From Panicum virgatum (taxonomy: Eukaryota; Streptophyta; Magnoliopsida; Poales; Poaceae): DNA of 64,000 nt. The translations under genes were made by a program, and so were the position numbers. The notes beneath the pieces are model-generated. The model was given only the letters and a program-made list of their open reading frames with translations. It did no database searches and was not told the DNA's origin. This document shows positions 11,060-23,052 of this stretch, one piece after another; positions within the stretch are counted from its first letter, which is position 1, and every line of letters starts with the position of its first letter. Location: the NCBI RefSeq assembly GCF_016808335.1, contig NC_053136.1:5624531-5688530 (forward strand), in the 5' to 3' direction.

Positions 11060-11740
11060 GCCTGGTTTTTCTTCTTCTGGAGGAAGTCGTCGGATTGTGG
11101 GTGGCCGCGGAATGCCTTTCCCGTCCGCGATGCTGTCCGAACGCAGTAGCTTCTTCTCGCGGCCCCGCCGCCGCCTCTTCACCCGCTCCTGCACGGTGGG
11201 CGCGTAGCCCCTTCCGCCGCTCGTGCCACTCGGCGTCCGGGCAGGACGGTCGGCGCAGAGGCCTTTGCCCCAGCCCAGAGGGCAGACGCCCAGGGTGCAC
11301 GGCGGCCGGGCAGGACGCCGAGCGGTGAGGGCAGATGGCCGCGGCTCTCGGCGGCCGGTCCGCACGCCAGGCGGGGAGGCCGGTGGCCCGTCCCTGAGCG
11401 CCGCCGCCCGTGAGGGACGCGGCCCGCCGCCCTGAAGGACGCGAACGGCGGCGGGCGGCGGGGCACGGGACGCGGAGGCCGGTCGGCGGTGCGAACGGCC
11501 GGCCCACCTGAAGGACGCGAACGGCGTCGGGGCACGGCCTGCGGAGGCCCACGGAGGCCAGGGGGCGGACGCGGGTGGCCCCGCCCTGAGGGCAGCTGCG
11601 CGTAGCGCACGCTGGCCGGGCGGCACGGGGGGCGACGGAGGCCGCCGAGCAACAGACGACCGCGGCCGGCGAGGAGCAGAGAGACCGGCAGCGCTCCGTG
11701 GGCGAGGCGACGCGGAGGACCAGACGTTTTCAATTTTTGA
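11060..11740. other. GC-rich block, possibly the 5' part of the minus-strand gene
   Basis: About 680 bases of very GC-rich sequence open in several frames on both strands, built of imperfect ~100-base repeats (ggacgcgaacggc, cggccggtccgc). On the minus strand the stretch 11195-11060 gives a more protein-like sequence (basic KRRRRGREKK, then PRPPTIRRLPPEEEKPG) that could be an exon of the gene at 8.9-10.5 kb. The rest gives low-complexity Ala/Arg/Pro frames that I do not call genes. Confidence 0.3.
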
Positions 11741-11828
11741 ACCGCGGCGGCGGGGTGGGGGATTGGGGACGGCGCATTGAAGCTAGGGGAGCGATGATGA
11801 AGCCTGGGAGTGTGCCCGAGCGATGAAG

Positions 11829-11999
11829 CTTAGACCGTCCACAGTAGAGAGCAAATGAAGGAGCAAATATATTGTTTGGCACTGTAAATATACTATTTAG
11901 CATTGTAAATGCACTGTTTGGCACTGTAGATAGAGAGGACGTGGGAAACGAGGAGGGAGCAAATTTGCTCTTGCTCCCTCCACTGTGGTCAGCCTAGGG
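11829..11999. mobile_element. Short MITE-like inverted-repeat element
   Basis: The left end, accgtccacagtagagagcaaatgaaggagc, is repeated in imperfect inverted form at the right end (gagggagcaaatttgctcttgctccctccactgtggtc). Between them are three near-copies of ttggcactgtaaat. No clean target-site duplication was found, so the superfamily is left open. Confidence 0.45.
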
Positions 12000-12162
12000 A
12001 CGGCGGCTGGATCGTTCGATTTGGTTGGCGTTCCGATCTGAGCCCTTAATTTACGTGTGGTGTGATTACCTGGGTACAAATTGTTGGTACACAATGCAAC
12101 CTGCTCTCAGGAGGGGGAAGCGACGGGGTGGACGTAGGATAGTTTGCATCTGTCAATTAGTA

Positions 12163-12185
12163 GATTGGATGGATGGATGGATGGG
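12163..12185. repeat. GGAT microsatellite
   Basis: About five consecutive ggat units. Confidence 0.9.
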
Positions 12186-12249
12186 GGGCTTCTATATAAC
12201 TTCCACAAGATACATAAGCTATGCATCTATAAAGCCCATTACGCCCAAA

Positions 12250-12380
12250 TTAAATTCAATATTTTTGAAAAAATATCAACATTTCAAAATAGTAGATTCA
12301 ACATTTTTACAAAACCTATTTCAACATTTGGAGAGAACAGATTCAACATTTCTCAAATCCAGATCAATATTTTTCCTCAA
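12250..12380. repeat. Degenerate tandem repeat with ttcaacattt core
   Basis: The core ttcaaca/tttt recurs about every 20-30 bases six or seven times, followed abruptly by a GC-rich block to about 12760. The source element was not identified. Confidence 0.5.
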
Positions 12381-13613
12381 CTTGTCTTCTTCAGCGACGG
12401 TAGCCGTGGCAGCGGCGGCGCGTGGCGAAGCCTCCGCGCGGCGGCGTGCGGGGGACGGGGTGCAGCCGCGGCGACGGGAGCGGCGCGGAGGGCCGCCACG
12501 ACGGGAGCCAGCCGCGGAGGCGGGAGCGGGGTGCGGAGGGCCGCCGCGACGGGAGCCGGCCGCGGAGGCGCGCGGCGGCGGCGAGCAGGGGTGGAGCGCG
12601 GCGGCCAGAAGCTGGAGACGGAGGCGGTGGGGCAGCGGCGCTCGCTGCAAGCTATGAGCGGAGGCGCAGAGGCGGTGCGGCGGCTAGTTGCTCGGGGACG
12701 GCGGCGGCGCACGCGGGTAGGAAGGAGGCGGCGGGTAAACAGTGTTAGGGTTGAGGGAGGGAGTGATGCGGATTCAATGGATATGATTTGTTGTACGAAT
12801 CTCAAACACTAGAAGATGGGGAAGAAAAAAACCTTCGGAAGATATATAGGATCCACGGGATGGATGGATGCGTCACACCGCGAGGGTGGAAGGAGAATAC
12901 AAGAAAGGCCAGGTATCTAAAAATGTGGGCCGTGATTTTCAACAGGCCGTATGCAGGCCGGCGAGTCGCGCAGACGCAGGATGGAGCGACCGGTCGCCCA
13001 ACAACTTTAACCCAAATGAAAACTATTGTAAGCTCTTGACAAGGAAGCGAAATTGAAATACTTGGGCTGAGATGAAACTGGGCCTGATTTGCTGCCAGTT
13101 GTATAGGCTAGATATACTTGAGCTGAAATGTCGTTTTCACAGTTGCCGTGTGATTTTGCTAACAGAAAAATCATGAAAGGTACCCCCGAGGTCCTGCCAC
13201 ACTGAAGTATTATCAATTTTATTTCTCATGTCTACAAGATAATTTGGCCAAGGAGATCGCAAATCCTACAGGTACTTGTCACGGACATCATGTCTAAACT
13301 TTAAGCAGTTGGCATTATTGAATGGAAGATTGTGACCTGTACATGGTGACATGCTATGGAACCATTTTTTTCTCTCTAAAAGGGCAATGAAGCATTTTTT
13401 TCGATATAAGAGGCTTTCCATTTTCAATAGTCAATATAAGTTCTTCCCTCTCATTAAATTAAGCTATGTCAATCAAGTTACACATTTCATTATTTATCTG
13501 CACAATTTGCTTTCTCGGTAATTTGCAAAGGGAAATCACACCATGTTTCCACAACATGTATTCCGTTAAAACACAAATAATTTGTTCACGAAAGAGAAGC
13601 AAGAACAGTACCA

Positions 13614-14182
13614 TGTTGATCTTGACAGTTAAAATTGGCATCGACCGGTCTGTCCGAGCGGTCTGACCGGTAGGGCGCTGTAGCCTGCCCGGCAGGAGAC
13701 CGACCGGTCTGACCGGTCCAAGAGGAGTCCGAATAGAATTAGATTTTTTTTGTAGATTCAGATCTGTAAAAAAGGATTTCTTGCGGAATAAGTCCACCCC
13801 ACCCTATAAATATAAAGGGTCACGGCCGATTGAGCACATCCAATCGATCAAAAACATATCAATCTATTACTTTTCATTATTTTGCATTACTTTTTGTCTT
13901 CCTCAAACCCTATCTCTTCCAACCCCTATACTTACTATTCTTCCTTCGTCTCCGCGACGTCTGAAGGCGTTCTAGGTGGCCTGCCGATCCTAGAACAATC
14001 CAACGCACGCTTGCCCTGACGGGGTCCCTCCCGGACGAGCGTTCGTCGGATTTCGCCGTTCTGCACCGGCGAACCGGTCTGACCGGTTACCCCGACCAGT
14101 CTGAGCATCGGCGCTGCAATTGTGCCGTCGCTCACCGCGCGATCAAGCACATTCCTGTGTTGGCCCTAGATTGGCGCCAACA
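13614..14182 (+). repeat. Probable gypsy-type LTR (solo or fragment)
   Basis: The segment starts TGTTGATC and ends GGCGCCAACA, giving TGTTG...CAACA ends. It contains a strong TATA box (tataaata, 13804) about 190 bases in and three GACCGGTCTGACCGGT-type motifs. TTGGCGCC at the right edge is also typical of sequence just inside gypsy LTRs, so the true end may be a few bases earlier. The flanking 5-mers do not match, so insertion as a clean solo LTR is not shown. Confidence 0.45.
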
Positions 14183-14440
14183 GTTGCATCTTTTACCCTT
14201 GGTGCTCAACTGTCCCAACATCGCAAAGTCAGGAAGGAACTGCTTTTGAAGAACACTCAATGCTGGATTTTATGATGATGAGTTATGCTAGAACGAGTAG
14301 AACTAGCAATACAACTGAAAACACTCCATTTGCCACAAAACAACCTTAGACGCTTTGAACTCACTACCTTGTATATACCACAGCACCAATGCTAAGCAAT
14401 CCACATCGTTTTCATATTTTTTTTTAAAAAATAAAAATTA

Positions 14441-14668
14441 CTCCCTCCATCCATGAAGAGTGCAATTTTAGGTTTTTCAGACAAATTAGTGGTGGCGCGA
14501 AAATACTCTCATGCCCTCGATTGTTTGCCACACATAGTTAGTTTTGGCATGCAATTCAAATCTGACCTCTTAATTAGACAGATAATTGAGATACAATCTC
14601 TAAAATTGTACTCTTTGTAGGATTTTTTTTTCAAACTCAGAATTGCATTTTTGATGGGACGGAGGGAG
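14441..14668. mobile_element. Stowaway MITE
   Basis: 228 bp with CTCCCTCCATCC at the left and GGACGGAGGGAG at the right, flanked by TA on both sides. These are the standard Tc1/mariner-derived Stowaway ends. It lies 330 bases upstream of the V-ATPase subunit A start codon. Confidence 0.92.
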
Positions 14669-14994
14669 TAAGCAACATTTTGAAGACTTGCTCTTTAAAC
14701 GCCATGTCCCCACATGTCAGCGTCCACATCGGCGACTCCAGCTGCAACACGAAGTAAAGCATCATCGCTCCAACGATCCGATCACAAATCAAGCACAGCA
14801 CGATGCTCTATTAAAAAAAACAGAGAGAAAAAATCGGCGACGACATCTATTTAACGCCTGAATCCACCTCACCTGCGTGGCCCTCCTCCCCATCGCTTCC
14901 TCTCCGCTACCCCCCTCCCCCGACCAGATCGCGACGACGCGCCGCGCGATCCGACCCAGGCCGACGCCGACGACCCCACTCGCTGCCGGCGGCC

Positions 14995-17900
14995 ATGGCG
15001 TACGGCGACCGCGTCACCACCTTCGAGGACTCCGAGAAGGAGAGCGAGTACGGCTATGTCCGCAAGGTCCGCGCCCCCTCCTCCCCTCCCTCCCACTCTC
15101 CTCCCGCTCGCATTGCTTCCGCCTAGATCCCGCTGCTCGATTCCGCGCGATCTCTGGTGGGCGCGAGCTGTAGGGTGTAGCGGCCGAGTCCGCCGCGCCT
15201 TGTCTGCTCGGATCGAGCTGAATTGCCGCCAGATTTGGTTTATCTGCGAGGTCTCGTTTGGGATTTGGGTGGTGTTGACGGTTACCTTAGTGGATCTCTC
15301 GGGCCTGACTGGCCTTGTCAAGGCGGCGCTGGGATCTAGCCCGCATTGGTGGGGAGTTTAGCTTGGTCCAGTAGTTTTGGAGATTCGTGGAGTGGTATTT
15401 TGATCGCTGTTGTGCTATCGTTTGATCCGTGGTGTCTGCGGGTTACTGGCAGTTTATGTTGTTGCGATTTGAAGACTCTGATGGGTTTTGACTACGTGAA
15501 CGCTTATGAATTGTAGGTCTTTGGTTCACGTCACCATATAATTAGTTGAGTTAGTGTAAGTTGATCATAAGTTTACCAATTTTGGGGGAAGCTAGATGCG
15601 TGTTTTGAGCTTCTGATGCCATAGTGCACCTGCTTCTGTTTGTACCTCTGATGCCATAATCTCCTACTACCTAGCTTGGTTATTTTTGCTACCGTTTTTG
15701 CAAGACATGCATCTTCTGCTAATGTTTTGCACTACAATTTTACGAATAACAGCAGTTACCTTGTTCGTTACATATTGACCAACCTTGTTGCTGGTTTATT
15801 GTAGGTCTCTGGACCTGTCGTCGTGGCTGATGGAATGGGCGGTGCTGCCATGTATGAGCTTGTTCGTGTCGGCCATGATAACCTCATCGGGGAAATTATC
15901 CGTCTTGAGGGTGATTCAGCTACAATCCAAGGTATGCAACAGGGCGGATCATCTATCAAATATATCAATCACCCATGAGAAGTTTCTTTCCAATTGAACA
16001 ATATATAATACACTAACCTTGCAAATGCTTTAACTTCTGTGTTACAGTTTATGAGGAAACTGCTGGACTTATGGTTAATGATCCTGTTTTGAGAACAAGA
16101 AAGGTTCATTTCAGTTACCTTTCTGATATCACTGTATCTTTAAATTCCATTGCTTTGCTATCTTCTAACACAGTAGCTATTCCTATGCAGCCTCTTTCTG
16201 TTGAGTTGGGACCTGGAATTCTAGGAAACATTTTTGATGGTATCCAGGTAAGCTGAACATGACAAGGCATTCACAGGTCTTTTACTTTTGTTGTTTATTA
16301 TCCGTTGTCCTCACCCTTCCTCCATTATGTTTGCAGCGCCCTCTAAAAACCATTGCTATTAAATCAGGAGATGTGTACATTCCTCGGGGTGTTTCAGTTC
16401 CTGCCCTTGACAAAGATACATTGTGGGAATTTCAGCCAAATAAGCTAGGTAATGCCTTAGTGTAGCATACACAATATCCAAATGGTCTTGCATGCTGTTT
16501 TTGATACTTTTAAGCTGAATGTGATCTGTGATGCTATCTAAATACATTTTCTTGTGTCGTGTCCAGGTGTTGGAGATGTCATCACAGGCGGAGATCTATA
16601 TGCTGTGAGTTCTTATAACATTGAATTCCATTTATGGCCATTGTTCTGAACGATGCTAGCCAATATCTAGATGCATGTTATCGGCCCCTGTTTACAGTCT
16701 AATGATTGCCGATTATATTGCAGACTGTCTTTGAGAACACATTAATGCAGCACCATGTTGCTCTTCCACCTGGTGCTATGGGGAAAGTAAGTTACATTGC
16801 GCCAGCTGGTCAGTACAGCCTGCAGGTTAGTTGATGCTCTTGCCTTATACTAAGGGCCCTGTTTGGGACTGAGTGCGGCAGAAGCATGTTGACCAGAATC
16901 AACCCCACCCCCACCCCTGGTGGGATTCTCCGTTCTTCTCTGCCGCCATGGTCCAAACAGGTCTCAAGTCTTATTGATTTAATGTGTTCTGCTCAACTTT
17001 ATTTGAAACCTTGTTATTTCTTTTTATGCAGGATACAGTGCTAGAATTGGAATTCCAGGGCATTAAAAAACAATTTACCATGCTTCAGGTAAAAAAACTA
17101 ATTTATATGAATATGAGACTCTAGGATTGAAGCATTAGTTTAATAATTCTTCATTCATTTCTTTGCAGACATGGCCTGTGCGATCACCAAGACCTGTTGC
17201 GTCAAAGGTTGCTGCAGATACACCTCTTCTGACAGGGCAGGTTTGTATAGAACTTCCCATGAGCTTTGTTGTCCGTAACAAAATGTTCAATATATTTTAA
17301 TCAATACAAGTGAAAAGCTTGGAATCACAAAACATTTTCAGATGCCTTTTCCTTTTTATATCTTACTCTTCTCTTTCAAATGGTTCCAGCGTGTACTTGA
17401 TGCGTTGTTCCCCTCGGTTCTGGGAGGAACTTGCGCTATTCCAGGAGCTTTTGGTTGTGGGAAAACTGTCATCAGTCAGGCACTTTCAAAGGTGATCCAT
17501 CAACACCCCCCCCCCCCAACACACACTACCACTCTTTTATATTGTCTTGATGGGCTCATCTTTAAACTTTGCCGACTGATACCTGCAGTACTCCAATTCT
17601 CAAGCTGTTGTTTACGTGGGCTGTGGTGAAAGAGGAAATGAGATGGCTGAGGTTCTTATGGACTTCCCCCAGTTGACAATGACATTGGAAGATGGCCGTG
17701 AGGAGTCAGTCATGAAGAGAACAACCCTAGTGGCTAACACATCTAACATGCCTGTCGCTGCTCGTGAAGCCTCCATTTATACAGGTAAACTCTGATGCTT
17801 TGATATTTGTGATCAAGTAGGTGCAGGTATCAACCATCAAGTATGTCAAACTCTTATGTGGGTATTTCAGTAGGAAAAATGTACCAATATCAGAATTTAT

Positions 17901-20900
17901 TCCCAAATTACATGGCTAGGAGACAGTATTGATGGTAGAGACACCTCTCTGTCCGTCTGTCAGATGTATCTCTGCTTGTTGCTGTTCTGTGTACAGTTTC
18001 TGAACAAGTCTTATATTGTATCCTTTTCCATCAGGAATTACAATTGCTGAGTATTTCCGTGACATGGGCTACAACGTCAGTATGATGGCTGACTCCACCT
18101 CCCGATGGGCCGAGGCATTGCGTGAGATCTCAGGGCGTTTGGTATGTTACTCATCTTGCATCCTAAAATGAATGTCTTTCAAAATAAGTAAATGAGAATG
18201 AGAAATGAAAATTAGTTTCTCCAGTTTGTCAAATGTTGTGCCAAATTTTCTCCATCTTTTCATTTGTAACTAGCAAATTTGACCTAGGATTTTGATGCTA
18301 GCTAATCTGTTGTCACAGTTCACTATGGTCACCGTGAACATTGCTAGCAAATTTGTGATACTACTGTGGTCATGTACTGTGTCCATAAACTTGGATTTGG
18401 GAACATGGCTACATAAGTTCAAATGTAAATGCTATGCTATTAATTTGTGATTCAAGCTTTGTACAGTGGTACTGAAAATGTAAATGCCGTAGGCTTCCCG
18501 CACTGTGCGAGGTCTGGGGAAGGGTTGTCTTTAAGCCCCAACCCTTACCCACAGTGGTACTGAATTTAGAGATAAGAATCACTATGACCAAAATTAAGTT
18601 GTAGACATATATCACTAGAGCAATTGAGTCCTAAGATATCTTACGGAAATACTTTGAACTCTCACATTCTGTTGATCGCTGATCATTTTCATATCCTGTC
18701 TATTTTACTTTATAACTAATGTTGCACTTTTTTTTTTGTTCCAGGCTGAAATGCCTGCTGACAGTGGTTACCCAGCTTATTTGGCTTCACGATTGGCATC
18801 CTTTTATGAACGTGCTGGTAAGGTGAAATGTCTAGGAAGTCCAGACAGGACTGGCAGTGTCACAATTGTTGGAGCTGTCTCTCCTCCTGGTGGTGATTTT
18901 TCAGACCCTGTTACCTCTGCAACCCTCAGTATTGTTCAGGTAAGGAAGCTGCAGATTACTCCACAAATTGTTCTGATCCTTTGGTCCATCCTGATTTACA
19001 GTTTATTGTTTTGTTATTATTAAATCATGCGCTGATGTTGTTGGCAGGTCTTCTGGGGTTTAGATAAAAAGCTTGCTCAAAGGAAGCATTTCCCTTCTGT
19101 GAATTGGCTCATTTCCTATTCAAAATACTCTAAGGTTATTCTCTAACTTGCTTAAACTACTAAATTTTAATCTCTATTAGTTTCACACAAATTATGGAGC
19201 ATGAGAGAAGAAACAAAAAGACCTCTGAAAATGTTACATTGTTGTGGTAAGGGCAAGAGCGTGCTATTAGCTGCTTTTCTGCTGAGGAGATGTTTGTTTA
19301 CTGTAACGCTTGATGTCTCTGTTTCCTTCTGATTGTCTTTGATATCTGCAGCTCTTACATTCTGATGTCAGCGTTTTTCATTGTTGATGTTTTGTAACCA
19401 TGTCATTTCTACCTTGCAGGCCCTTGAGTCCTTTTATGAGAAGTTTGATCCAGATTTCATTGATATTAGGACAAAAGCACGTGAGGTGTTGCAGAGGGAG
19501 GATGATCTAAATGAAATTGTGCAGGTATATTTTGTTTATGGATACTCTCACAGAATACTACTATATCTCAGCTTTCAACCTTTTCTCTTTATTATGTTGC
19601 CTTGTTATGCATGGTATTCTGTCATGTAGCTTGCTAACAACTAAATTCTATATGCCTGAATATACTTTTTGTTACGAATGGAAGAGGGAAGAGCAGTAGA
19701 GAACTGAACTGTGTGTGTGTGTATTGATAGAGGCCCAAAAGGGCAACATATATAGTACAAGAGGAGACCCCCAAACCCTAGATACTAGGATATTACCATT
19801 ATACCCTTAACACCCCCTCTCAAATGCAACGTGAATGCAATGACGTTGCATTTGGAGAGTTGATACTAAGCACTAGACTAACAAAAAAGAAGATACATCC
19901 AAAGTCCCAAATCAAAGATGTCATCAAAGCGTGCAACTCTTGACATGTCGATGTAGATGATCTCCTCCACAAGAGGGTATTGCCTTCACAACCGTACTTC
20001 AGCAAATAACCCGAGTCTTCACAAACCAGTACGTCGACTCTTCAACATAAACCTTGCTTTGGAGATTTTGAACTTGACAATAATAGTGAGATGTGTCAAA
20101 CCAGCCAAAGAGAGGAATGAGAGATCACTGCTGCAAGATGGCAAGCAGGGAGATGACAAGGTGATGACGACAAATAGACAGCCATTGATCAAGATGTGGA
20201 GCAAAACGGCTCCGAAAGGGACCAAGAGGGCAAAGGTCGCATCAACAACGATGATGTAATTAGCTAAATCGACGGGACTTAGCTAACCGAAATAAAAATA
20301 AGATATGAGCTGAATGCTGATTTGACAAGGAAATGGTAGACACGCACGGCATTGACGAACTGGAGATGTGTAATTGGACTTGGATTGATAGTGACTGGGA
20401 TGCTAGCAGAAGCATGCAGCTAGGATATGAAATGGCAAAATAATTTAAGCAGCAAGCAAAGCTACTAGCAGATGATATGGAACGGATGGGAAAAAAATGA
20501 CACAATATAGTAGATACTAGCAGGCAGCAGCAAGCAACGAGCAAAATAGAGCAACAATGGACTGATGATGGATGCAAACAGCAACGTGGACAGAGCAGCA
20601 GCTGATGGATAGCAGAGCAGCACAAAAGGCAGTAACAATATGAAGTAGAACTGCAGCATGAATGATAATCCCGCAGAACAGAGCAGCAGCACAGAACAGA
20701 GGACTGAGGCACTTGGCAAAACAGAGCACCCACAAAACAGAGCACTTGGCCGCGCGGGCGCTGTGATGGGCAGACGGAGGGACGGGCAGACGGCGGCAGC
20801 GACGGGCCGCGCCGTCTGTGAGGACGAGCCGTCCGGGCGGTGAGGAAGGGAGCCGCGACGGGGCCTGCGGGTGGAGGCGGCATGAATCGGCCGGATCCGC

Positions 20901-22616
20901 GACGGCCGGATGACGGTGACGGGCGGAGCGGACGGCAGCCGCGCGACAGGCGCGGCGGACGGGCTCCGCACGATGGGCGTGGATGAGGGCCCGCAGCGAC
21001 GGGCGGACGGTCACGCTGATGGAGGACCGCGGCCACGCAAGGACCAGCCGATGGGGACGGGCGGTGAAGAGGAGGACGAGCCGGTGGCGACGGACGCGGA
21101 CGGGCTGTGGCGGGCCGCTCCCGCCGCAGATCTGGCGCGATCGAGGATGAGGACGGCCGCGATGGGCGGCGGGGCGGCCGGGTCCGCGACGGCGGACGCG
21201 ATGGCGGGCAGAGGAGAGCCGCAACGGCGAGCAGACAGGCGGTGGCGCACGACAGCGCGCGACGACGGCGGAGGACGACCTCAACGGGCGGATCTGCGCG
21301 AAGATGAAGGCGACGACGGGTACGCTGCTCTCTGCTGCTGCTGGGACTCAACTGGGAAGGAAAATGGGTTTGGGGCTTGATGGAGATGCTGCCCCCAGGA
21401 GCAAGATCGATGCTCCCAGGGGCAGCGCAGCGTTGAATCGAGGGTGGTGGGCTGGATCTAGAACAACCGTAGCTCTGATACCATGTTACGAATGGAAGAG
21501 GGAAGAGCAGTAGAGAACTGAACTGTGTGTGTATTGATAGAGGCCCAAAAGGGCAACATATATGGTACAAGAGGAGACCCCCAAACCCTAGATACTAGGA
21601 TATTACCATTATACCCTTAACACTTTTCATGTCCTTAAGTTTACAGATAATTGCCATGCGCAACTGTGTTTGATATTTTGTCTGTGCAGTTACTGTCCTG
21701 CTAAATCCTTTTCCAAATAACTCATTTGCTTCCATGGTTTTGATTGCTGACTTTCCATATAATTCAGCTTGTTGGTAAAGATGCGCTGGCAGAATCTGAC
21801 AAGATTACGCTAGAGACAGCAAAGCTTCTGAGAGAAGATTATTTGGCACAAAATGCGTTTACCCCGTGAGTGTTGGCCCTAGTTAGTTGTACACATTTTG
21901 CTGCTTGTTTGTCTCTGTATTGATTCTGATCATGTTGTTATGCTGCTTAATATAGATATGATAAGTACTGCCCATTCTACAAATCTGTTTGGATGATGCG
22001 CAACATTATTCACTTCAACACATTGGCAAATCAGGTAAGCTCTTCTTGACTGGCAGTATTAATATGGTTTTCATGTAGATATTTCCCCCTGCTAGCTTTA
22101 GCATGACCCAGAAAAATGCATTAGGCATTACACTTGTGAATATTTTGTAACCATGTATTTTCGCTGATGTATATTGTTCCACCTACCACCTTCTGGTAGC
22201 CTCGTTTTTTTGTTTATATGTCAAGTTCTTTTTTATAATAATTTGCATTTGTGTGCAAGAATGGAAATGAATAATGAGAGCTGAATTAATATATAACTTG
22301 TGAGATAGCATATTTATATGTTTGTATCACATGTAGGCTGTGGAGCGGGCAGCTGGTACTGATGGCCAAAAGATAACATACAGTGTCATAAAGCATCGCT
22401 TGGGCGATCTGTTCTATCGCTTAGTGTAAGCATTTTAAATCTATTTTCAATACTAGTTTTGATGGCATCATCACTAATAGTCCTTTATATATTCATTACA
22501 GATCACAAAAGTTTGAGGATCCTGCGGAAGGCGAAGCAGCTTTGGTTGCCAAATTTCAGAAACTACATGATGACCTTACCACCGGGTTCCGCAATCTAGA
22601 AGATGAGGCGCGGTGA
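14995..22616 (+). CDS. VHA-A: V-type H+-ATPase catalytic subunit A, 19 exons
   Basis: Catalytic subunit of the V1 sector, which hydrolyses ATP to drive protons into vacuole and Golgi/endosome lumens. Exons: 14995-15066, 15805-15931, 16048-16103, 16191-16247, 16337-16448, 16567-16604, 16724-16825, 17032-17088, 17169-17240, 17390-17491, 17589-17784, 18035-18141, 18745-18939, 19048-19134, 19420-19524, 21768-21865, 21956-22034, 22337-22425, 22502-22616. They total 1,866 bases, or 621 residues, the usual plant length. All introns are GT-AG and the frame is open throughout. It starts [20 protein letters not shown]. The Walker A motif GAFGCGKT is at residues 250-257, the catalytic glutamate is in GERGNE (E279), and [13 protein letters not shown] follows. 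Intron 15 is 2,243 bases because of an LTR element insertion. No defect was seen, so this looks like a working housekeeping gene. Confidence 0.97.
15067..15804 (+). other. Long first intron of the V-ATPase A gene
   Basis: 738-base intron after codon 24, T-rich and without recognisable elements. Long leader-proximal introns often raise expression in plants; that role here is inference. Confidence 0.8.
16851..16968. mobile_element. Small MITE in V-ATPase intron 7
   Basis: The left end, gggccctgtttgggactg, and the right end, catggtccaaacaggt, form an imperfect inverted repeat around 115 bases. This end type (GGGCC.TGTTTGG) is common in grass MITEs. Target-site duplication is unclear. Confidence 0.5.
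19670..19812 (-). repeat. 3' LTR (in element orientation) of the intronic TRIM-like element
   Basis: 143 bp. It matches 21484-21622 apart from a longer GT run and single-base changes such as atatatag/atatatgg. Confidence 0.93.
21472..21483 (-). other. Primer-binding site (initiator tRNA-Met)
   Basis: Reads TGGTATCAGAGC on the minus strand, the standard copia primer-binding site, with no gap to the LTR. Confidence 0.9.
21484..21622 (-). repeat. 5' LTR (in element orientation) of the intronic TRIM-like element
   Basis: 139 bp, next to the primer-binding site. The GT run is two units shorter than in the partner LTR. Few other differences suggest a recent insertion. Confidence 0.93.
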
Positions 22617-22860
22617 ACTGCTGTAGATTTTGTGTAAACAATAAGGACTGCCAGATGTTTCATAAGATACGGAAGTTGTAGATTGAGATCACGTATGAGA
22701 ATTTTTCCGAACTGCTACTCCATCCCTTTGCCATATCACTGTTTTGGCCATCAGTGCTCGACAGACACCCTGTTTATCTCTGTATCATTTATTGCTATCA
22801 ACATTGTAATAAGCGATGGACATGCTTGTAGTTGAATAAGTACAATGTCCATGTATCTAA
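22617..22860 (+). other. V-ATPase A 3' UTR
   Basis: AT-rich tail after the stop, with candidate poly(A) signals near 22810 (aataagcg) and 22836 (aataagta). The exact end cannot be read from sequence alone. Confidence 0.6.
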
Positions 22861-23052
22861 ACATCAATGTCATCTTGATTTGTTTGTTGAAAAATTGTGT
22901 TGCTTACTTTTTGGGTATTTATTTGTGCTGATTAAGGACATTTACTTAAGCCATGGGTCATGGACATCTGATTTTTTGCAGAGAAGCGATGGTGCATCTA
23001 TAGGTGGGCCCTGTAGGACTGGAACGGAACAAGGCAGTTCCAAACTTGTACA

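Larger units (their letters stand above)
19670..21622 (-). mobile_element. Non-autonomous LTR retroelement (TRIM/LARD-like, copia type) in V-ATPase intron 15
   Basis: Two near-identical short LTRs (19670-19812, 143 bp; 21484-21622, 139 bp) flank 1,671 bases. The whole is bounded by the 5-bp duplication ctttt (19665-19669 and 21623-21627). LTR ends are TGTTA...TAACA. The primer-binding site for initiator tRNA-Met appears as its complement, gctctgatacca (21472-21483), directly next to the right LTR. A purine tract (its complement ccccctct, 19813-19820) sits next to the left LTR. So the element lies on the minus strand, opposite to the host gene. The inside shows no gag or pol; the long minus-strand frame at 20260-21570 is low-complexity Arg/Pro/Ser sequence. 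It must have been moved by proteins made elsewhere. Confidence 0.93.

Noticed and set aside
10949..11733. Several overlapping 180-225 residue frames in the GC-rich block
   Set aside because: They are open on both strands because the DNA is GC-rich, with Ala/Arg/Pro bias and no domain; only a short stretch is kept as a possible exon.
12025..12812. Frames of 108-222 residues
   Set aside because: They run through a ttcaacattt repeat and GC-rich repeats; the composition explains them.
18480..18560. Intron 12 segment resembling a plant SINE (gaggtctggggaagggtt)
   Set aside because: Too short, with no tail or target-site copy; not safe to call.
20260..21570. 436-residue minus-strand frame inside the intronic element
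   Set aside because: It crosses the primer-binding site and an LTR and is low-complexity Arg/Pro/Ser/Cys sequence, without gag, protease or RT motifs.
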